This document shows, one piece after another, positions 43,511 to 51,688 of a DNA stretch of 64,000 bases. The DNA is from Leptospira andrefontaineae (lineage in GTDB: Bacteria; Spirochaetota; Leptospiria; Leptospirales; Leptospiraceae). Every line of letters begins with the position of its first letter. Position 1 is the stretch's first letter. The notes under the pieces are model-generated. The model searched no databases, was not told the DNA's origin, and was given only the letters and a program-made list of their open reading frames with translations. The stretch is taken from the NCBI RefSeq assembly GCF_004770105.1, contig NZ_RQEY01000015.1, positions 135,315 through 199,314 of the forward strand, read 5' to 3'. A program made the position numbers and the translations under genes.

Positions 43511-43882
43511 ATGAATCAGACTTCTTTAAAAACGGTAGAAATTAAGGTTTTTCTTCCGGCAAAAGATTTCGAAATTTCTAAAAGGTTCTACGAGGAGATC
43601 GGGTTTACAAAAAGATCCGAAGGTGGCGGAGTCGCTTATTTCTGCGTAGATCATTGTAGTTTTCTTCTTCAGGATTTTTATAACCAAGAGATGGCTGAAA
43701 ATTTAATGATGCACCTTTTGGTAGAAGACGTGCAAGCTTGGCATAAAATTTTAAAAAACAAAAATATAGAAGATAAATTTCAAGTAAAGTTAACAGATCC
43801 GGAGGAACAACCTTGGAAGATGATCGATTTCATTCTCAGTGATCCTTCCGGAGTTCTCTGGCGTATCGGCCAGAATATTTAA
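43511..43882 (+). CDS. VOC/glyoxalase-fold protein
   Basis: A 123-aa single-domain protein of the vicinal-oxygen-chelate superfamily (glyoxalase, bleomycin-resistance and dioxygenase folds). It shows the beta-alpha-beta-beta-beta layout: EIKVFLPAKDFEISKRFYEE (first strand and helix), AYFCVDHCSFLLQDF, and the final IDFILSDPSGVLWRIG. A conserved metal-binding Glu/His set is only partly visible, so a binding role is as likely as catalysis. The last 4 bases overlap the stop of folC on the opposite strand. It follows the HD hydrolase gene. Confidence 0.85.
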   Translation: MNQTSLKTVEIKVFLPAKDFEISKRFYEEIGFTKRSEGGGVAYFCVDHCSFLLQDFYNQEMAENLMMHLLVEDVQAWHKILKNKNIEDKFQVKLTDPEEQPWKMIDFILSDPSGVLWRIGQNI

Positions 43883-45084
43883 GCTTTTATATAAGAGTAT
43901 AATCTAAAACTTCCAAGTACTAAGATACCTTCTTCTTGTTTGGAAAGTTTTAAGATTTCTGAAAGTTTTTCAGGTTTGATAGAATGTGATCCGTATCCTT
44001 CCGGAAGTTTGAATTCTTTAGAATCTAAAAAATATAAATCCGTATTCTGCATTTTCGTATAACCCAAAAGTTTTTCAGCCATAGATTCTCCTTCTTTGTC
44101 CGGTAAAAAACCGGCTAAGATGGAGAATTTTTTCCCTGGGAATGCAGAAGATAAGGAAGCGAGTGTTACTCTGATTGCATCTGGATTATGGGCCGGATCA
44201 AATACGATCATTGGGGAATTGGATATAATTTCTAATCTACCAGGTGGGCGAGGGAGAGGCTTAGTAATTACACTTTCCGTTTTCTCGATCACGATTTTGT
44301 TTTTTGAAATGATCTTTTCTGATCTATCTACGATAAACTTTACGTATTCTTGGTTATGATCCAGGTAAGATCTTCCTTCCGGCAAAGCAGGATAAAGATA
44401 TAGTTCTAAATTCCTTTCGGAACAAAACTCTTTCAGTATTTTTAAGAGAGAAGGTTCCGGTTCTAATGCGAATACTATTTTAGTTCTTTCGGTAGCTATT
44501 GCCAATTTTTCTTTTAAGATTGCTTCTTTTGTATTTCCTAAGACCGCCTTATGGTCTTCTCCAATCGCGCAGACTACGAGTACATCCGGTTCTGCCAATT
44601 TCGTGGCGTCCAACCTTCCTCCTAAGCCTGCTTCATATACCTGGACTGCAATATCCTTTTTTTCGAATAAAACGAAAGATCCCAAGGTAAACCATTCGAA
44701 CCAGGAAAGGAAAGAAAGTTCTTCAGAATTACTTTCTGTAAATAGTATATTAGAGATCTCTTTTAGATCTTCTTCATTTACTGGATTAAAATTTGGACTA
44801 AGGCGAATCCTTTCTTTTGGATCAAATAGATGGGGAGAAGTATATAAGCCTGTTTTATATCCCAGATTAGAAAAACTTCCCGCTAAAAAATGAGAAACGG
44901 AACCTTTTCCATTCGTTCCGACGACTGAGATCCTAAGTCTTTCTTTTTTCCTGGTTCTCCAACCATGTGAATCCACAAGGTCGCGGAATGGATCCAAGGA
45001 ATAATCCCCAAATACATTAAAATTCCTTGTCTTCTCTAAATTGGTTAATTTGGATCCGAATTCTAAAAAATCTGGGTTAGACAT
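43879..45084 (-). CDS. folC: Folylpolyglutamate synthase / dihydrofolate synthase
   Basis: ATP-dependent addition of glutamate to folates; bacterial members also make dihydrofolate from dihydropteroate. The 401-aa protein is a Mur-ligase fold: P-loop GTNGKGSVSHF (residues 56-62 core), YTSPHLFDPKERI, the central VYEAGLGGRLDATK loop and the C-terminal domain with FDPAHNPDAI. It ends in a 4-nt overlap with the VOC gene on the other strand. It precedes aroE on the same strand, only 22 nt away (aroE upstream), so both may be cotranscribed, joining folate and chorismate synthesis. Confidence 0.93.
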   Translation of the reverse strand: MSNPDFLEFGSKLTNLEKTRNFNVFGDYSLDPFRDLVDSHGWRTRKKERLRISVVGTNGKGSVSHFLAGSFSNLGYKTGLYTSPHLFDPKERIRLSPNFNPVNEEDLKEISNILFTESNSEELSFLSWFEWFTLGSFVLFEKKDIAVQVYEAGLGGRLDATKLAEPDVLVVCAIGEDHKAVLGNTKEAILKEKLAIATERTKIVFALEPEPSLLKILKEFCSERNLELYLYPALPEGRSYLDHNQEYVKFIVDRSEKIISKNKIVIEKTESVITKPLPRPPGRLEIISNSPMIVFDPAHNPDAIRVTLASLSSAFPGKKFSILAGFLPDKEGESMAEKLLGYTKMQNTDLYFLDSKEFKLPEGYGSHSIKPEKLSEILKLSKQEEGILVLGSFRLYSYIKA

Positions 45085-45106
45085 TTATGATTTTCTAATA
45101 TTCGTC

Positions 45107-45973
45107 TTAGGCGTATCCAAGCGCGTTTAGCAGTCTGGATCTTCCTTTTTCTATAAGTTCAGGACTTAAACTTACGCCTGTGAACAATCTGAATTGTTCC
45201 ACTGCTTGGTAGAGTAACATTTCTGTTCCTGGCACAACCTTCGCACCCTTCTTCTTAGCCCCTAAAACCAAAGGAGTTTCCAACGGATTATAAACTATGT
45301 CGAATACGACTTGTCCTTCTTTAAAACAAGACTCCGGAATAGCCGGTCCCGGGTCTTTTCCTTTCATTCCGAGAGGAGTTGTATGAATGATCAGAGAATA
45401 TTCTGCAAAATTCATTTGTACTTCATTCAGGTCTGAGGATTGTATTTTTGCGGAAGAAATATTAGAAAGTAATCCGATTAATTCTTCAGAAGTTTTGGAA
45501 TTTCTTGCTGCAATAGTAAGGTCTTTTACTCCAGCTTCTTTCAAGAGTGTGAAAGAAATTCCACGAGCACTTCCTCCGCTTCCGATCAATAACACTTTTC
45601 CTTGTAAACTTTTAGGAAAAGATTCTTGGATAGATCGAACTGCTCCTATTCCGTCCGTATTATGCGCGCTAATCGACCCATTCTCAAAAACTAAAGTGTT
45701 ACTTGCTTTGACTGTTTGGGAAGTTTGGTCTGTTTTGTCTGCGAGAAGAAATGCGGATTCCTTATGAGGAATAGTGACTGACAAACCTTTGACTCCGAAC
45801 TTGGATAAAGATAGAAGTTCCTTTTTTTCCAAAGTTTCCACTGGAAAAACCAAATAGCCGCAGTCCAGACTCAGGTCTTCATACCATGAGCTGTGCAATA
45901 ATGGTGATAAGGTATGAGATAGGGGGTGACCTACGATCCCGAAGTATTTTGAGCTGTCTCGAAAGATTTTCAA
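45107..45973 (-). CDS. aroE: Shikimate dehydrogenase
   Basis: NADPH-dependent reduction of 3-dehydroshikimate to shikimate in the aromatic amino acid pathway. Catalytic and substrate motifs are clear: GHPLSHTLSPLLH, SVTIPHKES (catalytic Lys), NTLVF, HNTDGIG (Asp) and the cofactor loop GSGGSARG. The TTG at 45973 gives 288 aa (MKIFRDSSKYFGIVG), normal for AroE. A longer frame from 46087 is rejected because it overlaps the divergent gene at 46035 and adds a basic tail without homology. The gene lies 22 nt upstream of folC on the same strand. Confidence 0.92.
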   Translation of the reverse strand: MKIFRDSSKYFGIVGHPLSHTLSPLLHSSWYEDLSLDCGYLVFPVETLEKKELLSLSKFGVKGLSVTIPHKESAFLLADKTDQTSQTVKASNTLVFENGSISAHNTDGIGAVRSIQESFPKSLQGKVLLIGSGGSARGISFTLLKEAGVKDLTIAARNSKTSEELIGLLSNISSAKIQSSDLNEVQMNFAEYSLIIHTTPLGMKGKDPGPAIPESCFKEGQVVFDIVYNPLETPLVLGAKKKGAKVVPGTEMLLYQAVEQFRLFTGVSLSPELIEKGRSRLLNALGYA

Positions 45974-46034
45974 TGGGTTCCGCTTCTTTTTTACTAAAAT
46001 TCTCGACTTTATCCGAAAACCCGGAAAACCTGTA

Positions 46035-46433
46035 ATGCAGATGGGAATCCTGGCCTCGCTCAACGATTTTCTCCCTTTACTCGGCACTCAACCCTTTTTA
46101 GTTTTAGCTTCTTCTTCGGGTTGGTGGACGACATTCACGGATATACTGTTTGTTCTGTCTATTAGTGGCGGTTTAGCCTGGTATTTTTATTATTATAAAA
46201 GAAAGGATCTTTTAGGTGGTTACTGGGTAGCGTTTTTAGTCGCTATTTTGGGATCTCTGATCATTCTTTCCATCTTCCAAGACCTGATCCGAGAAGTGGT
46301 GTATTGGTTAATCTCACCAAAGATCGGAATCTACCAGGTTGCAAATGTGAATTTGATCGCGGTACTTTTGGGCGGATACTCAATGCTCTATATTATGAAC
46401 CGTATCAATCATAATAAAGAACGCAGAGACTGA
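46035..46433 (+). CDS. Small membrane protein, function unknown
   Basis: A 132-aa membrane protein with three or four hydrophobic segments (about residues 15-28, 32-50, 60-83 and 98-118). It has basic residues between the segments (YYKRKDLL). No family is recognised. It is divergent from aroE and converges on the glycosyltransferase gene with 7 nt between the stops. Two ATGs (46035 and 46041) can serve as start. Confidence 0.72.
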   Translation: MQMGILASLNDFLPLLGTQPFLVLASSSGWWTTFTDILFVLSISGGLAWYFYYYKRKDLLGGYWVAFLVAILGSLIILSIFQDLIREVVYWLISPKIGIYQVANVNLIAVLLGGYSMLYIMNRINHNKERRD

Positions 46434-46440
46434 TTTAAAC

Positions 46441-47211
46441 TTACTTCTTCTTTTGTTTTTCCGCCAAGGTCATCTCGAATACTTTGGCATACTTTAGGAA
46501 ATTATAATAGAAGCCCATGATAGCGAGGATCAGTCCTCTTCTTCCGTCTAAAAATCCTAGTCTTACAAAATACATCCAAAAAGATTTGTATCCTGCTTCT
46601 AATAAAGCTAAGAATAAGCCGCTACGTTTTCCCTTTCCGAATTTTTCTGTGGCAGCAAGTTCTGAGTATCTATTGATAAAGCTGACATGATCGAATAGGT
46701 TTTCGTAAGAATAATGGAATACCGGATTTTTTAACTTCTTTCTTTTTCCAGACAATTCCACCGCTTCATGGACCTTTCCACCCACAAACTTGCCTTTGGA
46801 TTTTAAGAATAATCTGGCCCTATAATTCGGATACCAGCCTCCGTGTCGGATCCATTTTCCCATGTACATTGTAAGTCTTGGGATTATGAATCCGTCTTCT
46901 TCCGGTTCTCCATTCTTGAATAAGTTTTTGATCTCTTCTTTTAAACCTGGAGAAAGTTCTTCGTCAGCATCCAGAGTGAGTATCCAAGGATTTACTGCTA
47001 AAGAGATTACATGGTTCTTTTGGGAAACGTAATCATCGAATTTTCTGAGAACTACTTTAGCTCCCTTCTTTTTCGCGATACTTTCCGTTTTATCCTTGGA
47101 ACCGGAATCGAGTACTATGATCTCGTTTACGAAATCTAGAGAAGACAGGCATCTTTCGATATTATCTTCTTCGTTTAATGTGATGATACAGGCTGAGATT
47201 GGTAACATCAA
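46441..47211 (-). CDS. Family-2 glycosyltransferase, lipopolysaccharide core type
   Basis: A 256-aa single-domain GT2 enzyme, close in pattern to WaaE/KdtX-like glucosyltransferases of the LPS core. It has ACIITLNEEDNIERCL at the N terminus, LDSGSKDKT (nucleotide-sugar site), the metal motif LDADEEL, and HGGWYPNYRARLF near the acceptor region. The C-terminal part has one hydrophobic stretch that may attach it to the membrane. The ATG overlaps the upstream GHKL gene stop by 4 nt (ATGA), so the two are translationally linked. A role in surface glycan assembly is inferred from the family. Confidence 0.9.
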   Translation of the reverse strand: MMLPISACIITLNEEDNIERCLSSLDFVNEIIVLDSGSKDKTESIAKKKGAKVVLRKFDDYVSQKNHVISLAVNPWILTLDADEELSPGLKEEIKNLFKNGEPEEDGFIIPRLTMYMGKWIRHGGWYPNYRARLFLKSKGKFVGGKVHEAVELSGKRKKLKNPVFHYSYENLFDHVSFINRYSELAATEKFGKGKRSGLFLALLEAGYKSFWMYFVRLGFLDGRRGLILAIMGFYYNFLKYAKVFEMTLAEKQKKK

Positions 47212-47900
47212 GCGCGGGAAAAATCCTGATCTCTTACGGATTTAAAATTAGACGAAAGAGGAACTTCCAATCTGGCGATGGTTACGTCTTTGCGGATGAT
47301 TATCCTGAAAAAAGAAGGATCGATTCCTTCTCCTTTTAGCATGATTAATATAAGTGCGAGTCCCAATCCGGCTCCTTCCGTATTATCCGCGTTATCTAAA
47401 TAGAATTGGGCAATGTCTCCGTACTGCATTCCTTTTTCTAATTTTTCGCGGAGGGATTTTTCTTCTTCTATAGTGACTGGTGTATTATTAGTGACTTCGA
47501 TCCGAATTCCGTCCATGGAATAGTCGAATGTGATCAGACAGAAATATCCCTTCTTTTTGGATTTGTTTCCGTATTCTTCCGCCATACTTTCGGAGAATAA
47601 TTGCTTATATTCGGAGACTCCTTTTTTGTACTGGATCGGATTTTCGATATCGTATCCTTTTTCCTCGAAGAAGATCCTTTTTTGATTTGCCTTGCAGGCG
47701 TTGATCGATAATTCTTTTACGATAGTGTAAATCGTTGGAACAAGGGTGGGATAAGTGACCTTATCCAAAATAAGCTCGATCGCTTGTTGGATATGTTCCT
47801 CGACCGATCTGGTGATTCGATGGGTCTTTAGAGAGAGGATTCTTCCGTCCTCCACCGTAAGCCGGATATTGTCTGATATATCCCGGATTTCCTGACCCAT
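47208..47900 (-). CDS. GHKL-fold ATPase-like protein without phospho-acceptor domain
   Basis: A 230-aa protein with a HATPase (GHKL) fold and no HisKA domain. Visible are an N-box-like helix (VKELSINACKANQ, with Glu and Asn) and a G2-like loop (NTEGAGLGLALILIM). The G1 motif, normally Asp-x-Gly-x-Gly, reads VTNNTPV. It is similar in that respect to the RsbW-like protein at 50960. It could be an anti-sigma-type kinase or a binding protein that has lost kinase activity. It overlaps the glycosyltransferase gene by 4 nt, an unusual partner for this fold. The ATG at 47900 is 5 nt from a divergent gene start. Confidence 0.75.
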   Translation of the reverse strand: MGQEIRDISDNIRLTVEDGRILSLKTHRITRSVEEHIQQAIELILDKVTYPTLVPTIYTIVKELSINACKANQKRIFFEEKGYDIENPIQYKKGVSEYKQLFSESMAEEYGNKSKKKGYFCLITFDYSMDGIRIEVTNNTPVTIEEEKSLREKLEKGMQYGDIAQFYLDNADNTEGAGLGLALILIMLKGEGIDPSFFRIIIRKDVTIARLEVPLSSNFKSVRDQDFSRA

Positions 47901-47905
47901 TAACC

Positions 47906-49282
47906 TTGAACTTTTCGGAACTCGATTTGTTTGTCAAGAGACTCATTCTAATAGCTTTAAAAAAGGTCCGTTCTAAATCGGTCCGAATTTTGCCGAAATT
48001 CTTCCCCTATGTTTTAGGGATCCTTCTATTTTCTGGGAACACCTATGCGGATTCCTGGTCCTGGAGCGGGGCTTATATTATCCAGCCGGATACTTTGGAA
48101 TATTCCGGACCGGTCCAGATCCAAGTGAAAGACGGTTTGGTGGAGAAAATATCTTCTTCTCCCGCATCTAAGGAACCTTTGTTCATTTTACCTGGATTTT
48201 GTGATTCTCATGTAACCTTGGGGGCAAATTCTTTAGGGGGTTGGAAGGAACGTTCCGAATTGGAATCCGATCTGAAACAATTTCTGCTACATGGGTTCAC
48301 GCATATCCAGAGTATAGCAGATCCACCTTGGGCTTCTGAACTTTCTGAGATCCGAAAAAAGAATTCTCAGTATCCTAGGATCTCTGTTCTTCCACCGGTT
48401 TTACTTGCTGAGTCCAAAGAAATTTCTGCATCCAAAGTTTCAGGTTATAAAATCCTAAAATCACCGGAAGAAGCGATGTCTTCTCTTTCCGGTAAAAATG
48501 GAAAGATCCATTTATTCTTAAGGCATAATGAAGGAGAAACTTTCGAAGTAGATGGAAAACTTCTCTATCGTATGAGAAGTGAAGCGGAGAAGAATGGATT
48601 AGAATTATCCGTCTCCACCTTCGGCGAAGAATTTGCAAATTGGGAAGCATTGTCTTCCGAAACGAAGGTGTTGTTTCATCCTATTCCGGAAACTTCTTCC
48701 ATTCGTCCTGTTGCTCATAATTTGGTGAAACAGATTTGGGCTCCTCTATTGGGGATCTATTTTACTAGAAAAGGAATCGGCACTTCTTCCTTTCTAGAAG
48801 AATGGGAAAAATGGACCCAATGGAGTCCGACTTTCAAGGAAAGAGCTCTGTCTAAAGAAGTGCTAGCTACTATGCCTGGACTTTCCGAATCGGAAAGAGA
48901 AGAAGCGGAGAAAGAATACGAATCCTATCTTGCTTTCTTGAGGGCTCGCAAGAATCTGACCTTAAGGATCTTACTCGGTTCGGGTGCGGGTCACCAATTA
49001 CAGTTCCCTGGGATTTCCGGCTGGAAGGAACTGAGAATTTTATCTGAACTTCTGGGACCCAAGGAAGCGTTGAGAGCGGCAACTGAAACCACCTGCCAAT
49101 ATTTGGGGGCGGCTCATGAGGGAAAGATCCGAGTAGGAAAACCGGCTCATCTTTTGATTTTTAGAGAAGACCCTCTGCAAAATTGGGATAAACTAAAAAC
49201 AATAAGAACGGTCGTGACGGAGAGAGTGAAAACAGAAATCTCTTCGCCGGAAAAAAAGAAAACCAAGGGGCAGAGACGATGA
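47906..49282 (+). CDS. Amidohydrolase-like exported protein, metal site degraded
   Basis: A 458-aa protein with the shape of the amidohydrolase superfamily: an N-terminal beta part, then LPGFCDSHVTLG where active members have PGxxDxHxH, and the final IRVGKPAHLLIF segment that closes the composite domain. Only one His of the HxH pair remains (DSHVT), and the last metal-binding Asp loop (usually GTD) reads GSGAGHQL, so it probably lacks the usual hydrolase site. A TTG at 47906 gives a long basic N terminus; a TTG at 47990 (MPKFFPYVLGILLFSGNTYA) would give a clean signal peptide. Neither has a strong Shine-Dalgarno. The 3' end overlaps the S1 gene by 4 nt. Confidence 0.75.
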   Translation: MNFSELDLFVKRLILIALKKVRSKSVRILPKFFPYVLGILLFSGNTYADSWSWSGAYIIQPDTLEYSGPVQIQVKDGLVEKISSSPASKEPLFILPGFCDSHVTLGANSLGGWKERSELESDLKQFLLHGFTHIQSIADPPWASELSEIRKKNSQYPRISVLPPVLLAESKEISASKVSGYKILKSPEEAMSSLSGKNGKIHLFLRHNEGETFEVDGKLLYRMRSEAEKNGLELSVSTFGEEFANWEALSSETKVLFHPIPETSSIRPVAHNLVKQIWAPLLGIYFTRKGIGTSSFLEEWEKWTQWSPTFKERALSKEVLATMPGLSESEREEAEKEYESYLAFLRARKNLTLRILLGSGAGHQLQFPGISGWKELRILSELLGPKEALRAATETTCQYLGAAHEGKIRVGKPAHLLIFREDPLQNWDKLKTIRTVVTERVKTEISSPEKKKTKGQRR

Positions 49283-50430
49283 AAGAAGATCAAAAAGAAC
49301 TGTTTCAAAAATTACTGGACGAAAGTTTCAGGAAAAAAGCGGCCTTAGAGCCTGGAGCAAAAGTTTCTGCGTTAGTCACTAGTTCTAAATCGGATTATGT
49401 TTTTATAAAGGTCCAAGGAGCAGGCCTCTCCGGGATTATCGCTTCGGATGAATTTACAGAAGCTCTTCCTAAACAGGGAGAAACTATCGAGGCATATTTT
49501 TTACAGGAATCTTCCGGCGACCAATACTTCACCACTTGTTTGAATGGGGACACAATCTCCAAGGACATGGTATCTGTAGCTCATACTGCTGAAATCCCAG
49601 TTTTAGGCCATATCATCGGCGTGAATGATGCCGGCGTAGAGGTTAAGTTAGGAGAACAAACAGGTTTTTGCCCATTCTCTCAATTGGATCCTGAGCTTAA
49701 AAAACAAAATAATGGGGTAGGGAAAAGGGTTCGTTTCCTCATTTCGGAAGTAGGAAATAAGGGAAAGATCATCGTTTCCCAAAAGAAAATCGCAGATAAA
49801 GAGAGAGAAGCTAAAATTTCAGTCCTGAAAGGTGAATTGAAGCCTGGAATGTTTGTCACTTGTAAGATCAAATCAGTTCACACATTCGGACTAATTGTAG
49901 AAGCGGACGGACTCACTGCACTTGTGCCTGCTTCCGAAGCAACTTTCAAAAAAGGAGCGGATCTTGCTAAAGATTTCCATCCTGGCCAAGTTCTGAGAGC
50001 AAAAGTTTTAAAATTAGATTGGGAAGAAGGAAAACATAGTTTTACCGTTAAGGATTTCCTAAAAGATCCTTGGGCCCAAAATGTTCCATTCAAAGAAGGT
50101 GATTTAGTTACCGGAACGGTAGAAAGTGTAAAACCTTTCGGAGTATTCGTAAAATTGAATGAACATTTTTCCGGACTGGTTCCCAACAGGGAAACCGGAT
50201 TACAAAATCGTACACCGGCTGCTCAACATTTTAAGATCGGAGATTCTGTTTCCGCATTCGTAACTGAAGTAAATCCTACAAAAAGACAGATCTCACTTTC
50301 ACTTACTAAAGCGAAAGAAGTTCAGGAAAGATTGGATTATAGTGGATACCTTTCCGAGGATACTTCTTCCACTGGATCTTTCGGTGCGATTCTTGCAAAA
50401 TCCTTAAACAAGGGACAGAAAAAAGGATAA
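49279..50430 (+). CDS. S1-repeat RNA-binding protein
   Basis: A 383-aa protein with about four S1 (OB-fold) repeats: about 25-95, 105-180 (VLGHIIGVNDAGVEVKL), 188-265 (GMFVTCKIKSVHTFGLIV) and 275-350 (GDLVTGTVESVKPFGVFVKL), the last being the most typical (RQISLSLTKA end). It is shorter than ribosomal protein S1 (six repeats) and may be a translation or RNA-stability factor. The ATG overlaps the amidohydrolase-like stop by 4 nt. The last codon is followed directly by the trmL start, so all three genes probably form one transcript. Confidence 0.9.
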   Translation: MKEDQKELFQKLLDESFRKKAALEPGAKVSALVTSSKSDYVFIKVQGAGLSGIIASDEFTEALPKQGETIEAYFLQESSGDQYFTTCLNGDTISKDMVSVAHTAEIPVLGHIIGVNDAGVEVKLGEQTGFCPFSQLDPELKKQNNGVGKRVRFLISEVGNKGKIIVSQKKIADKEREAKISVLKGELKPGMFVTCKIKSVHTFGLIVEADGLTALVPASEATFKKGADLAKDFHPGQVLRAKVLKLDWEEGKHSFTVKDFLKDPWAQNVPFKEGDLVTGTVESVKPFGVFVKLNEHFSGLVPNRETGLQNRTPAAQHFKIGDSVSAFVTEVNPTKRQISLSLTKAKEVQERLDYSGYLSEDTSSTGSFGAILAKSLNKGQKKG

Positions 50431-50892
50431 ATGGCTCTCCGGATCGCATTGTATCGACCGGAGATACCTCCCAATACGGGAAATATCGCCCGACTATGCG
50501 TCGCCCTAGGAGCGGAGTTGCATATCGTAGGAGAACCTGCCTTCGAGTTGTCTGAAAAAGCGGCAAGAAGAGCAGGGTTAGATTATTGGGATAAACTAAA
50601 ATTGACTCTCCATCCTAGTTGGGAGACTTTCTCGGAATCCTTAGACACTAATTCCAAATTATATCTAATATCCACTAAGGGAAAAGTTTCTTATACTACT
50701 CCTCAGTATGGGGAGAATGACGTATTTTTATTCGGAAATGAAACATCAGGATTACCTCAGGAAATTTTTCAATCTAAGATCCCTAATGGAATCCTTAGAA
50801 TTCCGATGGAAGAAGATTGCAGATGTTTAAATTTGAGTAACGCAGTCGCGATAATCGCATACGAGGCATTGCGCCAAATCCGTCGTTGGTGA
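50431..50892 (+). CDS. trmL: tRNA (cytidine/uridine-34-2'-O)-methyltransferase
   Basis: A 153-aa SPOUT methyltransferase matching TrmL, which methylates the ribose of the wobble base of tRNA-Leu. The motifs are in order: LYRPEIPPNTGNIARLC at the N terminus, LFGNETSGLP in the middle, and RIPMEEDCRCLNLSNAVAI in the C-terminal knot that binds S-adenosylmethionine. The length is that of the family. It starts immediately after the S1-repeat protein stop. Confidence 0.94.
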   Translation: MALRIALYRPEIPPNTGNIARLCVALGAELHIVGEPAFELSEKAARRAGLDYWDKLKLTLHPSWETFSESLDTNSKLYLISTKGKVSYTTPQYGENDVFLFGNETSGLPQEIFQSKIPNGILRIPMEEDCRCLNLSNAVAIIAYEALRQIRRW

Positions 50893-50959
50893 ATCGGAAA
50901 CTGTCTTCCGAAAAAAATCGGATTTACACCCCTCGAAAAAACCAGTCCTATGGAAAAAT

Positions 50960-51631
50960 ATGGGAATGTCCTTTTCCCTAGGAGAGATAGAAGCCCGCAT
51001 TAGGGAACTCCTAGCAAACGGTTTAACAGGTAATTCCCAGGATTTCCATGCGTGGATCCGTATGGACACTCTCCGAAAATTCAGGGAAGAACCTTCCTTC
51101 TCGCCTGATTGGGTTCCCAAAGTTCTAGATGAGCTTGTTACATCCGGAGAAGCAGCAAAAAGTAAATTAGATCCGAGAGAATATACTCTCTCTGCAGAAT
51201 CAACTCTACGCAAAAAAACTTCCAAAAACGAAGAATATCTTCTTCTTGGCCGCACCGAATTCCAACCAATGCAATATGTAAGAAGTAGAATGGAATCTTT
51301 CCTAAGAGCCAATGGAATAGATGAGGACATGATCGTGGACCTGACTATCGGTTCCATTGAAGCAGTCGAAAATGCTGTCAAATATGGTGACGGCGGTAAT
51401 GTAGAAGTCGCATATACAATCGAAAAAAGTGGAATTTTTAAGATCCGACTGGTGAACAACCTAAGAGAATTGAATATCGAAGAAGATATAGAAAGAGGAA
51501 AATTTTCTTCCACAGCCACTCTAATGAGGGGTATGATGGTTATGCAAAAATTATTCGATAAAATGGATCTGGAAATCTTAGAGGATAAAAGACAGGCCTT
51601 ATTTATGGCCGAAAAAATCCTTCCGAAGTAA
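50960..51631 (+). CDS. RsbW-like HATPase_c_2 protein with N-terminal extension
   Basis: A 223-aa protein with an N-terminal helical region (about 1-85), possibly a small winged-helix-like domain, followed by an RsbW/SpoIIAB-type GHKL domain. The N box is seen as GSIEAVENAVKYG, and STATLMRGMMVMQKL occupies the G2 position. The G1 position reads LVNNLREL with no Asp-x-Gly-x-Gly, as in the GHKL protein at 47208. In partner switching, RsbW binds a sigma factor or a STAS protein; no sigma factor is adjacent. The ATG at 50960 is used; a second one lies two codons later. The gene stands between trmL and uvrB. Confidence 0.82.
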   Translation: MGMSFSLGEIEARIRELLANGLTGNSQDFHAWIRMDTLRKFREEPSFSPDWVPKVLDELVTSGEAAKSKLDPREYTLSAESTLRKKTSKNEEYLLLGRTEFQPMQYVRSRMESFLRANGIDEDMIVDLTIGSIEAVENAVKYGDGGNVEVAYTIEKSGIFKIRLVNNLRELNIEEDIERGKFSSTATLMRGMMVMQKLFDKMDLEILEDKRQALFMAEKILPK

Positions 51632-51688
51632 ATTCCGCAGTTTTAAGTTTTACACTTTTTTGATTTTCGGGTCTTTCTTTCTAAGAGT

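Noticed and set aside
45974..46087. Extended aroE start at 46087
   Set aside because: It adds 38 basic residues without similarity to shikimate dehydrogenase and overlaps a divergent gene start.
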